From: a virus
Virus record (IMG/VR): IMGVR_UViG_3300009130_000012
Coordinates: 1 to 64,000 of that record
Length of the DNA: 64,000 bases
Reading direction: 5' to 3' (one strand)
Numbering within the stretch: the first letter of the stretch is position 1; each line of letters starts with the position of its first letter. The notes under the pieces were generated by a model. It saw only the letters and a list, made by a program, of their open reading frames with translations, had not been told where the DNA came from and did not search any database. Position numbers and translations under genes: made by a program. Shown one piece after another: positions 20,907-30,023 of the stretch.

Positions 20907-22937
20907 ATGGCGAATAGAAATACAATATGGGATAGTTTAACTAGCGTTTTCGACAAAGGTGTTTCAGTACCTAAAGATACTACCTCATCTAGTAATGTCT
21001 ATAATTTAGACGGTGGTGCATATCAAGCTAAAGACCGTGAAGATTACGATGTAACTAAAAGAGAATTACAACAGCAAAAATACCTACAGAGTACTTGGGC
21101 TAAAGTAGATGGTGAATTATATCAAAAAACAATTCATTATGAAACAAGTAGAATAGGTTCATATTCTGATTTTGAAAATATGGAATTTTTTCCAGAGATT
21201 GGTGCAGCATTAGATATTTTTATGGAAGAATCTGTTACCACTAACGGTGATGGAAACCTATTGAATATCTACTCTAATAGTGATAGGGTTAAAAAAATAC
21301 TTACAGATTTATTTGTTAATAGATTAAATATTCACACTAACCTACCTATGTGGACTAGAAATGTAGCTAAATATGGTGATAATTTCATTTATTTGAATCT
21401 ACAAGCAGATAGTGGGGTGGTTGGCGCTAGGCAATTACCTAACTATGAGATAGAAAGGCATGAAGGTGATGCTTATAATATTGTTAGTAGGTACAATGGT
21501 TTATCTGAAGAAGATAAAGAGAATGCTGGAAAAATTAGATATATATGGAAAGGTAGGGATACCGAATTTACTGCATGGCAAATTACTCACTTTAGATTAT
21601 TAGGTGACGATAGAAAATTACCATACGGTACTTCTTTATTGGAAAAGGCTAGAAGAATTTATAAACAATTATTAGTATCAGAAGATGCTATGTTAGTTTA
21701 TAGAGTTACTAGAGCACCAGAAAGAAGAGTCTATAAAATTAATGTTGGTAACATTGACACTAAAGATGTTAATGCGTTTGTAAATAATATTGCTAACAAA
21801 TTTAAACGTAAACCTTTAATTGACCCACAAACAGGTCAAATAGATGTTAAATATAATCAGATGTCTCAAGACCAAGATATTTTCATTCCAGTTAGGAGTG
21901 AAAATGCGTCTACGCCTATAGACACGCTACAAGGTGCGTCTAATTTAGATGCGATAGCAGATATAGAATACTTACAAAATAAATTATTCGCCGCATTACG
22001 TGTTCCAAAACCTTTTTTAGGGTTTGAAGACGCTGCAGGTGAGGGTAAGAACTTAGCTTTGCAAGATATTAGATTTGCTAGAACAATAAATAGGTTACAA
22101 CAATCTATGATTCAAGGATTAAATTCAATTGCTATCATTCACTTATATATGTTAGGTTTTGAGGATGAGTTAGATAATTTCACAATTACTTTAAATAACC
22201 CATCTACTCAAGCTGAGATGCTGAGGCTTGAGCAATTACAAAGTAAGATTTCAGCATATAGGGATGCGGTAGGTGACGCTGGTAACGGATTTGCTACTAT
22301 GTCTATGAGTAGGGCTAGAAAAGAAATCTTAGGAATGAGTGAGGATGAGATTAAACATGATTTACTTGAGCAAAGATTTGAAAAAGCTGCGGCTTCTGAA
22401 TTAGAGAAGACGAGCGAAATAATTAAACGTACTGGTGCATTTGATACGGTGGATAATCTTTACGGTGACCCAGATGCTGAGTACTCTGACGAAAACGCTG
22501 AAGGTGGTGGCGGTGGAGGTGCTGCTGGCGGAGGTGATGACTTCGGAGGTGGCGGTGACTTAGGTGACTTCGGTGCTGAGGAGATAGGTGATGAAGACTT
22601 TGGAGATGAAGAAGGTGGCGAAGATTTCGGTGATGAAGACTTCGGTGGTGAAGACTTTGGTGCTGAGGAGATTACTGATGAGGAAGGAGATTTCGATATT
22701 CCAGAACCAGAAGCTACTGAGGAATCTAAAAAGTCTAATAACGAAAATCTAATTACTGAAATTATAGACATTAAAAAATCTAAAAAACCTAGTGTAAAAC
22801 ATATGAATGCGTTATTAGGTACTATTAAAAACGATAAACCTAAAGAACCAATAAAAATGTGGGATAACAAACGGGTTAAGATTAATGAAAACATAGATAG
22901 TATGATAAAAGGTCTGGACGATAAATTAAATGGATAA
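20907..22937 (+). CDS. Portal protein, T4 gp20-like, with a Gly/Asp-rich tail
   Basis: A 676-residue protein that forms the dodecameric DNA gate of the head. The body (about 35-500) carries gp20-type segments: LYQKTIHYETSRIGSYSDFE, FFPEIGAALDIFMEESVT, FTAWQITHFRLLGDDRKLPY and LFAALRVPKPFLGFE. From about residue 528 the chain becomes glycine-rich and then acidic, with repeated GDEDFG/GEDFG units up to about 605, followed by a basic end. That low-complexity tail is not part of T4 gp20. The C-terminal part contains ATEESKKS, a possible head-protease site. Confidence 0.9.
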   Translation: MANRNTIWDSLTSVFDKGVSVPKDTTSSSNVYNLDGGAYQAKDREDYDVTKRELQQQKYLQSTWAKVDGELYQKTIHYETSRIGSYSDFENMEFFPEIGAALDIFMEESVTTNGDGNLLNIYSNSDRVKKILTDLFVNRLNIHTNLPMWTRNVAKYGDNFIYLNLQADSGVVGARQLPNYEIERHEGDAYNIVSRYNGLSEEDKENAGKIRYIWKGRDTEFTAWQITHFRLLGDDRKLPYGTSLLEKARRIYKQLLVSEDAMLVYRVTRAPERRVYKINVGNIDTKDVNAFVNNIANKFKRKPLIDPQTGQIDVKYNQMSQDQDIFIPVRSENASTPIDTLQGASNLDAIADIEYLQNKLFAALRVPKPFLGFEDAAGEGKNLALQDIRFARTINRLQQSMIQGLNSIAIIHLYMLGFEDELDNFTITLNNPSTQAEMLRLEQLQSKISAYRDAVGDAGNGFATMSMSRARKEILGMSEDEIKHDLLEQRFEKAAASELEKTSEIIKRTGAFDTVDNLYGDPDAEYSDENAEGGGGGGAAGGGDDFGGGGDLGDFGAEEIGDEDFGDEEGGEDFGDEDFGGEDFGAEEITDEEGDFDIPEPEATEESKKSNNENLITEIIDIKKSKKPSVKHMNALLGTIKNDKPKEPIKMWDNKRVKINENIDSMIKGLDDKLNG

Positions 22938-22943
22938 AATAAG

Positions 22944-22976
22944 ATGCCTCACAATAAAGTGAGGCATTTTCTTTTT
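22944..22976 (+). terminator. Rho-independent terminator after the portal gene
   Basis: ATGCCTCAC / GTGAGGCAT stem and a T-rich tail. Confidence 0.85.
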
Positions 22977-23003
22977 ATAAATGATTTTTATCAAATGTAA
23001 TCA

Positions 23004-23010
23004 TATTTAT
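23004..23010 (+). promoter_or_regulatory. Late-type motif TATTTAT
   Basis: CATATTTATTATATAAAG, 18 nt before the ATG at 23029. Confidence 0.55.
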
Positions 23011-23028
23011 TATATAAAGATTTTCATT

Positions 23029-23793
23029 ATGAAAAATTTCGGAAGATTAAAAGAAACTATTACTAACATTATTGCAGAAAGACACCAAAACGGAGGAATT
23101 AAGGATGATGCGAATGTAAAAAAGTTTTTTAAATTAGTAAAAGAAAATAAAATAATCAGAACACAATATAAATGTTACTCAAATATTGAGAAGCATATTA
23201 CTGAGAGTGCTGCTATAGATATCATCACTTTAAATGGTAATATTGATTTGTTACGAAGTATTTCTTCTAAAGTAGATGAAGCTAATAAAAAGTTAATGTC
23301 TACATTTAACTTAACTGAGGATGATATGGTATCTGAATCTAAAATAGGAGATGCTATCACTAACTTAGTATTCTTAGAAGAAAATTTAATTAATTTAGAC
23401 ACATTAACAGAATCTAAAAAAACTATTTTAGAAAGTTTTAATAAGACTATTAAAGAATCTAAAAGTGATTTACCTAAAGTAGACCAAACTAAATTAATGG
23501 AGGTTGCCATGAATAAGTTCAAAGAGAAGTATGGAGAGAACTTAACGGAAAATCAAATGTTAATGGTTAAAGCTACGATTAGTGAAAAAAAACACTACAA
23601 GGTTGAGGTTCTAGAAAGATTGGTTAAAAAATCTATCATAGAAATTAATGAAGGTTTAAAAACTGATGATATTTCCGTTAAAGAAAAACTTTTAGCTGTT
23701 AAAGAAAGGTTATTAGAAATGACTTACAATGAAGATACTTATATAGAAGATTTAAATAAAGTTGTAGACTTGATAGAAGGGTTTAAAAAATAA
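23029..23793 (+). CDS. Probable prohead core or internal protein
   Basis: A 254-residue helical, charged protein (MKNFGRLKETITNIIAERHQ...). The frame is open from 22981, but the TATTTAT motif lies inside that extension, so ATG 23029 is chosen. It contains at least four hydrophobic-X-E-S sites (HITES, MVSES, TLTES, TIKES), the densest set in the window. This fits a core protein that the nearby gp21-like protease cuts into peptides. No direct homolog recognised. Confidence 0.6.
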   Translation: MKNFGRLKETITNIIAERHQNGGIKDDANVKKFFKLVKENKIIRTQYKCYSNIEKHITESAAIDIITLNGNIDLLRSISSKVDEANKKLMSTFNLTEDDMVSESKIGDAITNLVFLEENLINLDTLTESKKTILESFNKTIKESKSDLPKVDQTKLMEVAMNKFKEKYGENLTENQMLMVKATISEKKHYKVEVLERLVKKSIIEINEGLKTDDISVKEKLLAVKERLLEMTYNEDTYIEDLNKVVDLIEGFKK

Positions 23794-23799
23794 ATAAGA

Positions 23800-24171
23800 A
23801 TGTCTTCGAAAACACCTAATTGGGAATTAATAGAACACAAGCTTGACGAATTGGCTAAGTCTCGTGAAGAGGATAAGCTGAGGGGTAAGTCTATCGAAAA
23901 AAAGATGGAGGAGTTAATAACCTTAACCACAAACTTCAATGAAATGAAGGATTGGAAAAAAGAGGTTCAAGATGCTGTGTCTCCAAGTGAACTAAAAGAC
24001 ATTAAAGAGTGGAAAAAGCGTGTTGATGAGGTTGCGTCTCCTACACAGTTTAAAATGTTAATGGATGACGTTAGTCAATTAAAGGTGTTTAAAAACCAAG
24101 CGACTACTATTTGGATAGTTGTACAAGCACTTATGGGTATAGTGTTATTCATTAGTGATATTATGGGTTAA
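23800..24171 (+). CDS. Coiled-coil protein with a C-terminal membrane anchor
   Basis: A 123-residue protein. Residues 8-90 are highly charged helix or coiled coil, with a repeated EWKK/DWKK unit (MKDWKKEVQDAVSPSELKDI and KEWKKRVDEVASPTQF). Residues about 100-120 form one membrane helix (TTIWIVVQALMGIVLFISDI). Similar coil-plus-anchor proteins in phages are holin- or hemolysin-XhlA-like, but it could also tether prohead assembly to the inner membrane. It lies 6 nt behind the putative core protein gene. Confidence 0.6.
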   Translation: MSSKTPNWELIEHKLDELAKSREEDKLRGKSIEKKMEELITLTTNFNEMKDWKKEVQDAVSPSELKDIKEWKKRVDEVASPTQFKMLMDDVSQLKVFKNQATTIWIVVQALMGIVLFISDIMG

Positions 24172-24207
24172 AAAAAGAATAAATTACACCTTGTTTTTTT
24201 AGAATTT

Positions 24208-24240
24208 ATGCTTATATTATATAATATAAGCATTTTTTTT
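24208..24240 (+). terminator. Rho-independent terminator
   Basis: A perfect 26-base palindrome, ATGCTTATATTAT / ATAATATAAGCAT, then T7. All A/T but long. Confidence 0.75.
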
Positions 24241-24242
24241 AT

Positions 24243-24653
24243 ATGGGACAAGGAAAATTAATAAATTTTTTAAATAATGACAAGTACCGAGTAAAGATGG
24301 GTACAATGGATAAAAAAAACAATAAATCATTTTATGTTAATTTATCCTCTTGGTTAGCACCTAAAAATGATAATATTACTTCTAACTATCATGATAACAT
24401 TAGGGAAGTCGTAAACAATGTTTTATCAAAACACTCTATTAGTAAGTACCATATGTTCGATTTGGATTTGAGAGAGCAAGGTATGAAAAAAAATAAACGT
24501 AGTTTTATGTCTTTAGAAATGACGTTCTTAAATTATAATGGTGATTTTTCGGATAATACATTAAAAAAACAAGTAAACAAATTATGTGATAATATTAATC
24601 ATGAACTTATAGAACATAATAAAGATTTTACATTCCACGCTAAAAAGAATTAA
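24243..24653 (+). CDS. Hypothetical protein, possibly single-strand nucleic-acid binding
   Basis: A 136-residue basic protein (MGQGKLINFLNNDKYRVKMG...) with an alternating alpha/beta pattern. Its start lies directly behind the terminator palindrome with no visible motif, so expression may depend on partial read-through. No recognised domain; the binding idea rests only on charge and size. Confidence 0.55.
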   Translation: MGQGKLINFLNNDKYRVKMGTMDKKNNKSFYVNLSSWLAPKNDNITSNYHDNIREVVNNVLSKHSISKYHMFDLDLREQGMKKNKRSFMSLEMTFLNYNGDFSDNTLKKQVNKLCDNINHELIEHNKDFTFHAKKN

Positions 24654-24657
24654 TTGT

Positions 24658-24682
24658 AAGCTCCGTAAACGGAGCTTTTTTA
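24658..24682 (+). terminator. Rho-independent terminator
   Basis: AAGCTCCG / CGGAGCTT stem, TAAA loop, T-tail. Confidence 0.85.
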
Positions 24683-24693
24683 TTTGTAAAAGA

Positions 24694-24700
24694 TATTTAT
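24694..24700 (+). promoter_or_regulatory. Late-type motif TATTTAT before the protease gene
   Basis: AGATATTTATTATTATAAAT, 19 nt before the ATG at 24720. Confidence 0.6.
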
Positions 24701-24719
24701 TATTATAAATGTCTTTAAT

Positions 24720-25412
24720 ATGAGTAAGAAAATTATTAAAGCTGGTCAAACTGGTACTGGTATATTAATAGAAAATGATGGATATATTAATCCATTAGAT
24801 AAACGTAATGAGAAATTCATTAACGAGGTTAAAAAAATTGAAGCTGGTGAGACTATAGTTGCTGAACCATTAACCGTAACCGTTGTATTACAAAAATACA
24901 ATGTAGAAAATAGAAACGGTAGAATATACCCTAAAAATCTTTTAGAAAGAGAAGCTAAAAGATATCAAGAAATCATCGACCAAAATTTAGCACTAGGTGA
25001 ACTTAATCATCCAGAAACTTCAGAATTAGATGGTGGTCGTTTATCACATATCATAAAAAGAATTTGGTGGGACAAACAAACTCTTATGGGTGAGATGGAA
25101 ATAATTATGTCACCAGGATTTGTTAATCAAGGGATTATTTCATGTGTTGGTGATACCGTGGCTAACTTAATTAGGAAGGGTATTATGATTGGTGTATCGT
25201 CTAGAGGTATTGGTACACTAAAACAATTAAATGGTAAAAACATTGTACAAGATGATTTTGAATTAATCTGCTGGGATGTAGTGGTTACTCCTAGTACTCC
25301 TGGGTCTTGGATGTTTATGGATGAAAGTGACGCAGCACCCTTTGTTGAGTCCGAATTAAAAGATTCTCCATTAATCACTAATCACTTGGATAATTTTTTA
25401 GGAATAATATAA
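24720..25412 (+). CDS. Prohead maturation protease, T4 gp21-like
   Basis: A 230-residue serine protease of the herpes-assemblin-like fold. The catalytic His is in ALGELNHPE (H97) and the Ser in IGVSSRGIG (S160). Other family segments are VENRNGRIYPKNLL, LMGEMEI and VVVTPSTPGSWMF. In T4 this enzyme sits in the prohead core and cuts scaffold, core and capsid proteins after hydrophobic-X-Glu sites, including itself. Its N-terminus here contains few such sites. It directly precedes scaffold and capsid genes, as in T4. Confidence 0.92.
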   Translation: MSKKIIKAGQTGTGILIENDGYINPLDKRNEKFINEVKKIEAGETIVAEPLTVTVVLQKYNVENRNGRIYPKNLLEREAKRYQEIIDQNLALGELNHPETSELDGGRLSHIIKRIWWDKQTLMGEMEIIMSPGFVNQGIISCVGDTVANLIRKGIMIGVSSRGIGTLKQLNGKNIVQDDFELICWDVVVTPSTPGSWMFMDESDAAPFVESELKDSPLITNHLDNFLGII

Positions 25413-25454
25413 TACTTTTTTAAAAGAAAATAGACTTTTAGTATTATAGCAATA

Positions 25455-25461
25455 TATTTAT
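25455..25461 (+). promoter_or_regulatory. Late-type motif TATTTAT before the scaffold gene
   Basis: AATATATTTATTAGTTAAG, 37 nt before the ATG at 25499. Confidence 0.45.
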
Positions 25462-25498
25462 TAGTTAAGAAATAATATTTTTTCAATAAAAATTTATA

Positions 25499-26740
25499 AT
25501 GGCTGAAAAGAAAAAAACAATGATGGATGAAGTATTCGAAGACATTTCACAAATGACTGAGAGCTTTAAATCCAATGCAGAAGAAATACTTCGCACAACT
25601 ATTAGCGAAGAAATTGACGGAGTTGTTAATTCAATGACAGAAGCTGAAGACGAGGAAGAAGTTGAAGCTGATGTTGAAGTTGATGTAGCTGATGAAGTTG
25701 AAGACGAAATCGAAATGGATGATGAGACTGAAGAAGAATCTGAAATCGAAGGTGAAGATGACGTTGTTGATACTTTAGATGTTGCTGATGCAATTGATTC
25801 TGCAATCGAAGGTGGTGAAGCTGATGCTGACTACGAAGAAGGAATGGATACTGATGTATCGGATATTGTAGATGTAGACCTTACACAAGCAACTGACGAC
25901 GAGGTAATCAAAGTATTTAAGAAATTAACTGCTGATGATGAAATCGAAGTTGTGTCTGACAAAGAAGTAAAAATCACTGAACCTAGTACTGGTACTGAGT
26001 ACAAAGTTGAAATGGGTGATGATGCAGCGGTTGAGGCTCCAGTAATGGACGTTGATACTGAAATCGATGCTGCTATGGATATTCCAGAAATGGATATGTA
26101 TACTGAAGAAGAGGATTGTGAGGAAATGTATGAGATTGAATTAGATGAGTCAATCGTAGCTGAAGAAGAAATCGAAGAAGTTGTAGAATCAGAAGAAATT
26201 GCTGAGGAAATGACTACTGAAGAAGAGGATTGTGATGAAATCGAAGAGGTTTCTAGAACTATTGGTTTAGGTGATGAAACTAAAGGTGGACTTCCTAAGC
26301 TTAGAGGTGGTAAACACCCAGCTATGAAAGAATCTGCAATTTCAGAAGAAAAATATAATGAGGTTCTAGCTGAGAATGAAAAATTAAAAGCTGAAGTAAC
26401 AGAGTTTAAATCAGTTCTTAAGGAATTCAGAGGAATGCTTAAAGAAGCTCAAGTTTTCAATACTAACTTAGCTTATGTTACTAAGTTGTTTACTGAGAAT
26501 TCAACTTCTAAGTCTGAAAAGCAATCAATCGTAAAAAGATTTGATTCTGTTCAAACATTAGATGAGTCTAAACAACTTTTTAAAACAATTAAAGGTGAGT
26601 TGTCTGAAAAGACTATTACTGAGTCTGTAGACAAAAAATTAACTGAAGATGTTGCATCTTCAAAATCTTATCAAGTTAAAGAAAGTACTGCTTACATTAA
26701 TGAGCAGCACCAAAGAATTTTAGACTTGATGAAAAAATAA
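25499..26740 (+). CDS. Prohead core scaffold, T4 gp22-like
   Basis: A 413-residue protein between protease and capsid genes, the T4 gp22 position. Residues 40-250 are overwhelmingly Glu/Asp with Val and Ala (EEVEADVEVDVADEVEDEIE), including two related EEEDC units. Residues about 280-325 form a coiled coil (EEKYNEVLAENEKLKAEVTE). The C-terminal part resembles gp22 and has hydrophobic-X-E-S motifs (TITES, QVKES). It should form the internal core around which the capsid assembles and then be degraded. Charge bias is stronger than in T4. Confidence 0.85.
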   Translation: MAEKKKTMMDEVFEDISQMTESFKSNAEEILRTTISEEIDGVVNSMTEAEDEEEVEADVEVDVADEVEDEIEMDDETEEESEIEGEDDVVDTLDVADAIDSAIEGGEADADYEEGMDTDVSDIVDVDLTQATDDEVIKVFKKLTADDEIEVVSDKEVKITEPSTGTEYKVEMGDDAAVEAPVMDVDTEIDAAMDIPEMDMYTEEEDCEEMYEIELDESIVAEEEIEEVVESEEIAEEMTTEEEDCDEIEEVSRTIGLGDETKGGLPKLRGGKHPAMKESAISEEKYNEVLAENEKLKAEVTEFKSVLKEFRGMLKEAQVFNTNLAYVTKLFTENSTSKSEKQSIVKRFDSVQTLDESKQLFKTIKGELSEKTITESVDKKLTEDVASSKSYQVKESTAYINEQHQRILDLMKK

Positions 26741-26764
26741 TAATTTTATTTAACATTTAAACAA

Positions 26765-28519
26765 ATGAGTATTTTACAATCAGAAGGATTAGGAAGTGTA
26801 CAAATGGACTTAATCCGTGAAGCAAAAAAAGAGACCCAAGAAAGATGGGCAAAATTAGGATTCCTTGATGGATTACAAGGGACTATCAAAGAGAATGTTG
26901 GTCAATTATACGAAAACCAAGCTGCGTCTTTAATTAAAGAAGCTACTGGTGCTGCTAACTCTGGTTCTTTTGAAACTGTAGTTTTCCCAATCGTAAGAAG
27001 AGTATTCTCTAAATTATTAGCTAACGATATCGTATCGGTTCAAGCTATGAACATGCCTGTAGGAAAATTATTCTACATGATTCCAAAAACTTCAGAAAGA
27101 GTAAACGCTTCTGGTGTTGGTGGTGATTTCTACGCAGATTCTCAATTCTCAGCACATACTTCAACTGCTGGTGAGCAAGGACCTGAGTGTATCAACGATT
27201 CATGTGCATCTACTCCTTACAACGCTAAAAACTTATATGACCTTTACTACAACGATGGGTTATTCGATAACTCAAAAGGTGAGGCGTCATTAAACGTATT
27301 AACTGCGACTCCTGGTAACTTAAATGGTGCTGGTAACTTCGCTGCTGGACAACCAACTGCTTCTACTGATGGTACAGTAAGAGGTGTTGTTATCTCATTA
27401 TCTGGATTTTCTTCAGTAAACAAAGGAAGATTAACTGGACCAGTAGGTAACGAAATGGACACTGAAGAGTTCTTAGCATCTTTAAAGATTGTTAACAACA
27501 CTGGTGCTGATATCGTTGGACCAAACGGAGAGGTTGTTGCTGCACAAGATGCTGATATGCCTTTCAGATTAGTAACTCAAAAATACGGTAAAGGTATTGT
27601 TGGTTACGACAATATTTGTAACGAAGCTGGTGAATTATTAGTTGAGGTTTTCTTAACTGCACCAACTGACGCTACTTCATTAGACGGATACATTGGAGTT
27701 TCTGGATTTACTGCAGATACTACTTCATTCGTTGCATCTTACGCTTCTTACTCTGATTTAGAATTTGAATCAGAAATGGCTGAAGTTTCTTTCGACCTTG
27801 ATAGCGTAACTGTAGCTACAACTACAAGAAAAATGAGAACTAGTTGGTCACCAGAGATGGCACAGGATGTTAACGCATTCCATAACATCGATGCTGAAGC
27901 TGAGTTAACTGCATTACTTTCTGAGCAAGTTGCTTTAGAAATCGATAGAGAAATCTTAATCGACTTGAGAAAAGGTGCTGCTTGGCAAACTAAGTGGGAT
28001 TACAATGGATGGAGAAGAGCTGGACAACCTTCAGTTGCTTATACGCAAAAAGATTGGAACCAGACTTTAGTTACTAAAGTTAACCAAATTTCTGCACAAA
28101 TCCATAAAGCTACTTTAAGAGGTGGAGCTAACTTCATCGTAGTATCTTCTGAGATTTCAGCAATCTTTGATGACTTAGAGTACTTCCACGCTTCTGACGC
28201 TGGAGCAGAGGAAGATTCTTATAACATGGGAATCGAGAAGATTGGTTCATTAGGAGGACGTTACAAAGTATACAGAGACCCTTATGCACCAGCTGGTTCT
28301 ATGATTATTGGACACAAAGGTAACTCACTTATGGATTCTGGGTACGTTTACGCACCATACATTCCATTACAGTTAACTCCAACTATCATCAACCATAACA
28401 ACTTCGCTCCTGTAAAAGGAATTATCACTAGATATGCGAAGAAAATGGTAAACAACCGTTTCTACGGAAAGGTTTCAGTTGATGGAATCGTAACTTACAA
28501 CACTAACGAATTACGTTAA
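26765..28519 (+). CDS. Major capsid protein, T4 gp23-like
   Basis: A 584-residue HK97-fold capsid protein, about 60 longer than T4 gp23. Conserved stretches: ATGAANSGSFETVVFPIVRR, NMPVGKLFYMIPKT, and TTRKMRTSWSPEMAQDVNAF followed by HNIDAEAELTALLSEQVALEIDRE. The C-terminal GNSLMDSGYVYAPYIPLQLTP segment is also typical. Residues about 120-330 are the expanded insertion region, with Cys residues (ECINDSC). The gene uses more C-ending Phe, Asn, Tyr and Asp codons than its neighbours, as expected for a highly expressed product. Confidence 0.93.
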   Translation: MSILQSEGLGSVQMDLIREAKKETQERWAKLGFLDGLQGTIKENVGQLYENQAASLIKEATGAANSGSFETVVFPIVRRVFSKLLANDIVSVQAMNMPVGKLFYMIPKTSERVNASGVGGDFYADSQFSAHTSTAGEQGPECINDSCASTPYNAKNLYDLYYNDGLFDNSKGEASLNVLTATPGNLNGAGNFAAGQPTASTDGTVRGVVISLSGFSSVNKGRLTGPVGNEMDTEEFLASLKIVNNTGADIVGPNGEVVAAQDADMPFRLVTQKYGKGIVGYDNICNEAGELLVEVFLTAPTDATSLDGYIGVSGFTADTTSFVASYASYSDLEFESEMAEVSFDLDSVTVATTTRKMRTSWSPEMAQDVNAFHNIDAEAELTALLSEQVALEIDREILIDLRKGAAWQTKWDYNGWRRAGQPSVAYTQKDWNQTLVTKVNQISAQIHKATLRGGANFIVVSSEISAIFDDLEYFHASDAGAEEDSYNMGIEKIGSLGGRYKVYRDPYAPAGSMIIGHKGNSLMDSGYVYAPYIPLQLTPTIINHNNFAPVKGIITRYAKKMVNNRFYGKVSVDGIVTYNTNELR

Positions 28520-28540
28520 TTATAAGTTGAAATAAATAAA

Positions 28541-28566
28541 AAGCCCACTTCATAGTGGGCTTTTTT
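28541..28566 (+). terminator. Rho-independent terminator after the capsid gene
   Basis: AAGCCCACT / AGTGGGCTT stem, T-tail. Confidence 0.9.
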
Positions 28567-28603
28567 ATTTTATAGATAACAGTTTTAGAACTAACAAAGG
28601 AAC

Positions 28604-28610
28604 TATTTAT
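28604..28610 (+). promoter_or_regulatory. Late-type motif TATTTAT
   Basis: AACTATTTATTAAAAAAGAA, 14 nt before the ATG at 28625. Confidence 0.55.
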
Positions 28611-28624
28611 TAAAAAAGAATAAT

Positions 28625-30019
28625 ATGGTTATTAAGTCTTATTTCGAAAAAAATAATACAATTATATACAATGAGTTAACCAATACTGGTAAAAACCCAA
28701 TATCGGAATTATATTATGGTGGAACAACGGATAATCCTAAATATAGTAGATTCATTTTTAAATTTGATACTGATAAGTTAATAGAATTATATAATGATAA
28801 AACTTTTGCTAACTTAGACAATATTAAACATGTATTAAAAATCACAAACACAGGTCAATTTGATAATACATTAGATAAGCAAAGAGCGTTTTCTGTTGAT
28901 GTTATATTATTTAGGATTGGACAAGAATGGGATGAAGGTGTTGGTTATGACTTTTCCACTACTGGTTATTTAATTGGTGAAGACCCATTGGTTAAAATTG
29001 CACCGTCTAACTGGATTGATGCTAGATTAACTGAAGAATGGAATGGTGGAAATGGTGTATATAGTGGTAGTAGTTCTGGAGTAACAGTTACCACACAACA
29101 TTTAGATGCTGGTAATGAAGATATTGTAATGGATATTACTGATGAAGTAAATTCAATTATTACTGGTGGCACTACCAATTACGGTTATGGTATTGCGTTT
29201 ACTAGAGAGATTGAGGAACTACCAGTTGGTGACCCTTATTATATTGGGTTATTTACTAGACATACTCAAACATTCTTTGAACCGTTTGTTGAAACTACTT
29301 ATTTGGAAACGATTCAAGACGATAGAGAAAATTTTTATTTAGATAAGAACAATAAGTTATATCTATATGTAAATATTGGTGGTGAACCAACTAATTTAGA
29401 TGAGTTACCTACAGTTACTGTTAAAGATTCAAATGGATTAGGTTATAGTGGTTATTCATCTTCGGATGTTACACACGTAACTAAAGGAGTTTATTCAATA
29501 AATATTAATATACCAACACAAGAGGATGTTGCTGAAGATTGTATAATGTTTAACGATGTGTGGTCTAATATTAAAATTAATGGTATCACAAGACCAGACA
29601 TTGAATTAGATTTTACTTTAACCGATTCGGCAAAATATTATAATATTGGTTTTGATAATGAATTACCTAAAGAATATTCGTTTTCATTAAACGGTATTAA
29701 GAATCAAGAAAGGATTGTTAGAGGCGATATAAGAAAGGTTATCGTAGAAGCTAATATTCCATATACCGTTAACCAAAAAGATGTCATAGACGGCATTAAA
29801 TACCGTTTATATGTTAAAGAAGGACCTAATGAAGTTACAGTAATTGATTACAATGACGTTCATAGAAGTTATAATCATAATTATTTCCTTTTAGACACGT
29901 CAAGTTTAATACCTCAGACTTATTATATAGATGTTAAGTCGTATAGTGGTAACGTTGTTAAAACTCATAAAGATATTGTTAAATTTGATATCGTAAGTTT
30001 AGCAGAACTAAATAAATAG
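28625..30019 (+). CDS. Virion structural protein, DNRLRE-like beta domain
   Basis: A 464-residue, beta-rich protein. The N-terminal 200 residues (NTIIYNELTNTGKNPISELY, FIFKFDTDKLIEL, VDVILFRIGQEWDEGVGYDF, VVMDITDEVNSII-type spacing) resemble DNRLRE-type carbohydrate-binding or surface modules. The C-terminal part has Ig-like strands. As the last gene before the convergent baseplate operon it may be a neck, tail or surface-decoration protein. No T4 equivalent recognised. Confidence 0.65.
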   Translation: MVIKSYFEKNNTIIYNELTNTGKNPISELYYGGTTDNPKYSRFIFKFDTDKLIELYNDKTFANLDNIKHVLKITNTGQFDNTLDKQRAFSVDVILFRIGQEWDEGVGYDFSTTGYLIGEDPLVKIAPSNWIDARLTEEWNGGNGVYSGSSSGVTVTTQHLDAGNEDIVMDITDEVNSIITGGTTNYGYGIAFTREIEELPVGDPYYIGLFTRHTQTFFEPFVETTYLETIQDDRENFYLDKNNKLYLYVNIGGEPTNLDELPTVTVKDSNGLGYSGYSSSDVTHVTKGVYSININIPTQEDVAEDCIMFNDVWSNIKINGITRPDIELDFTLTDSAKYYNIGFDNELPKEYSFSLNGIKNQERIVRGDIRKVIVEANIPYTVNQKDVIDGIKYRLYVKEGPNEVTVIDYNDVHRSYNHNYFLLDTSSLIPQTYYIDVKSYSGNVVKTHKDIVKFDIVSLAELNK

Positions 30020-30023
30020 AAAT

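Noticed and set aside
22460-22894. A 144-codon minus-strand frame inside the portal gene
   Set aside because: It is the complement of the Gly/Asp repeats and reads as Ser/Pro low complexity; no start signal, and the strand is opposite to the operon.
25499-26740. Repeated EEEDC and acidic units seen as a tandem DNA repeat
   Set aside because: They reflect acidic composition; the DNA copies are not regular in length or spacing.
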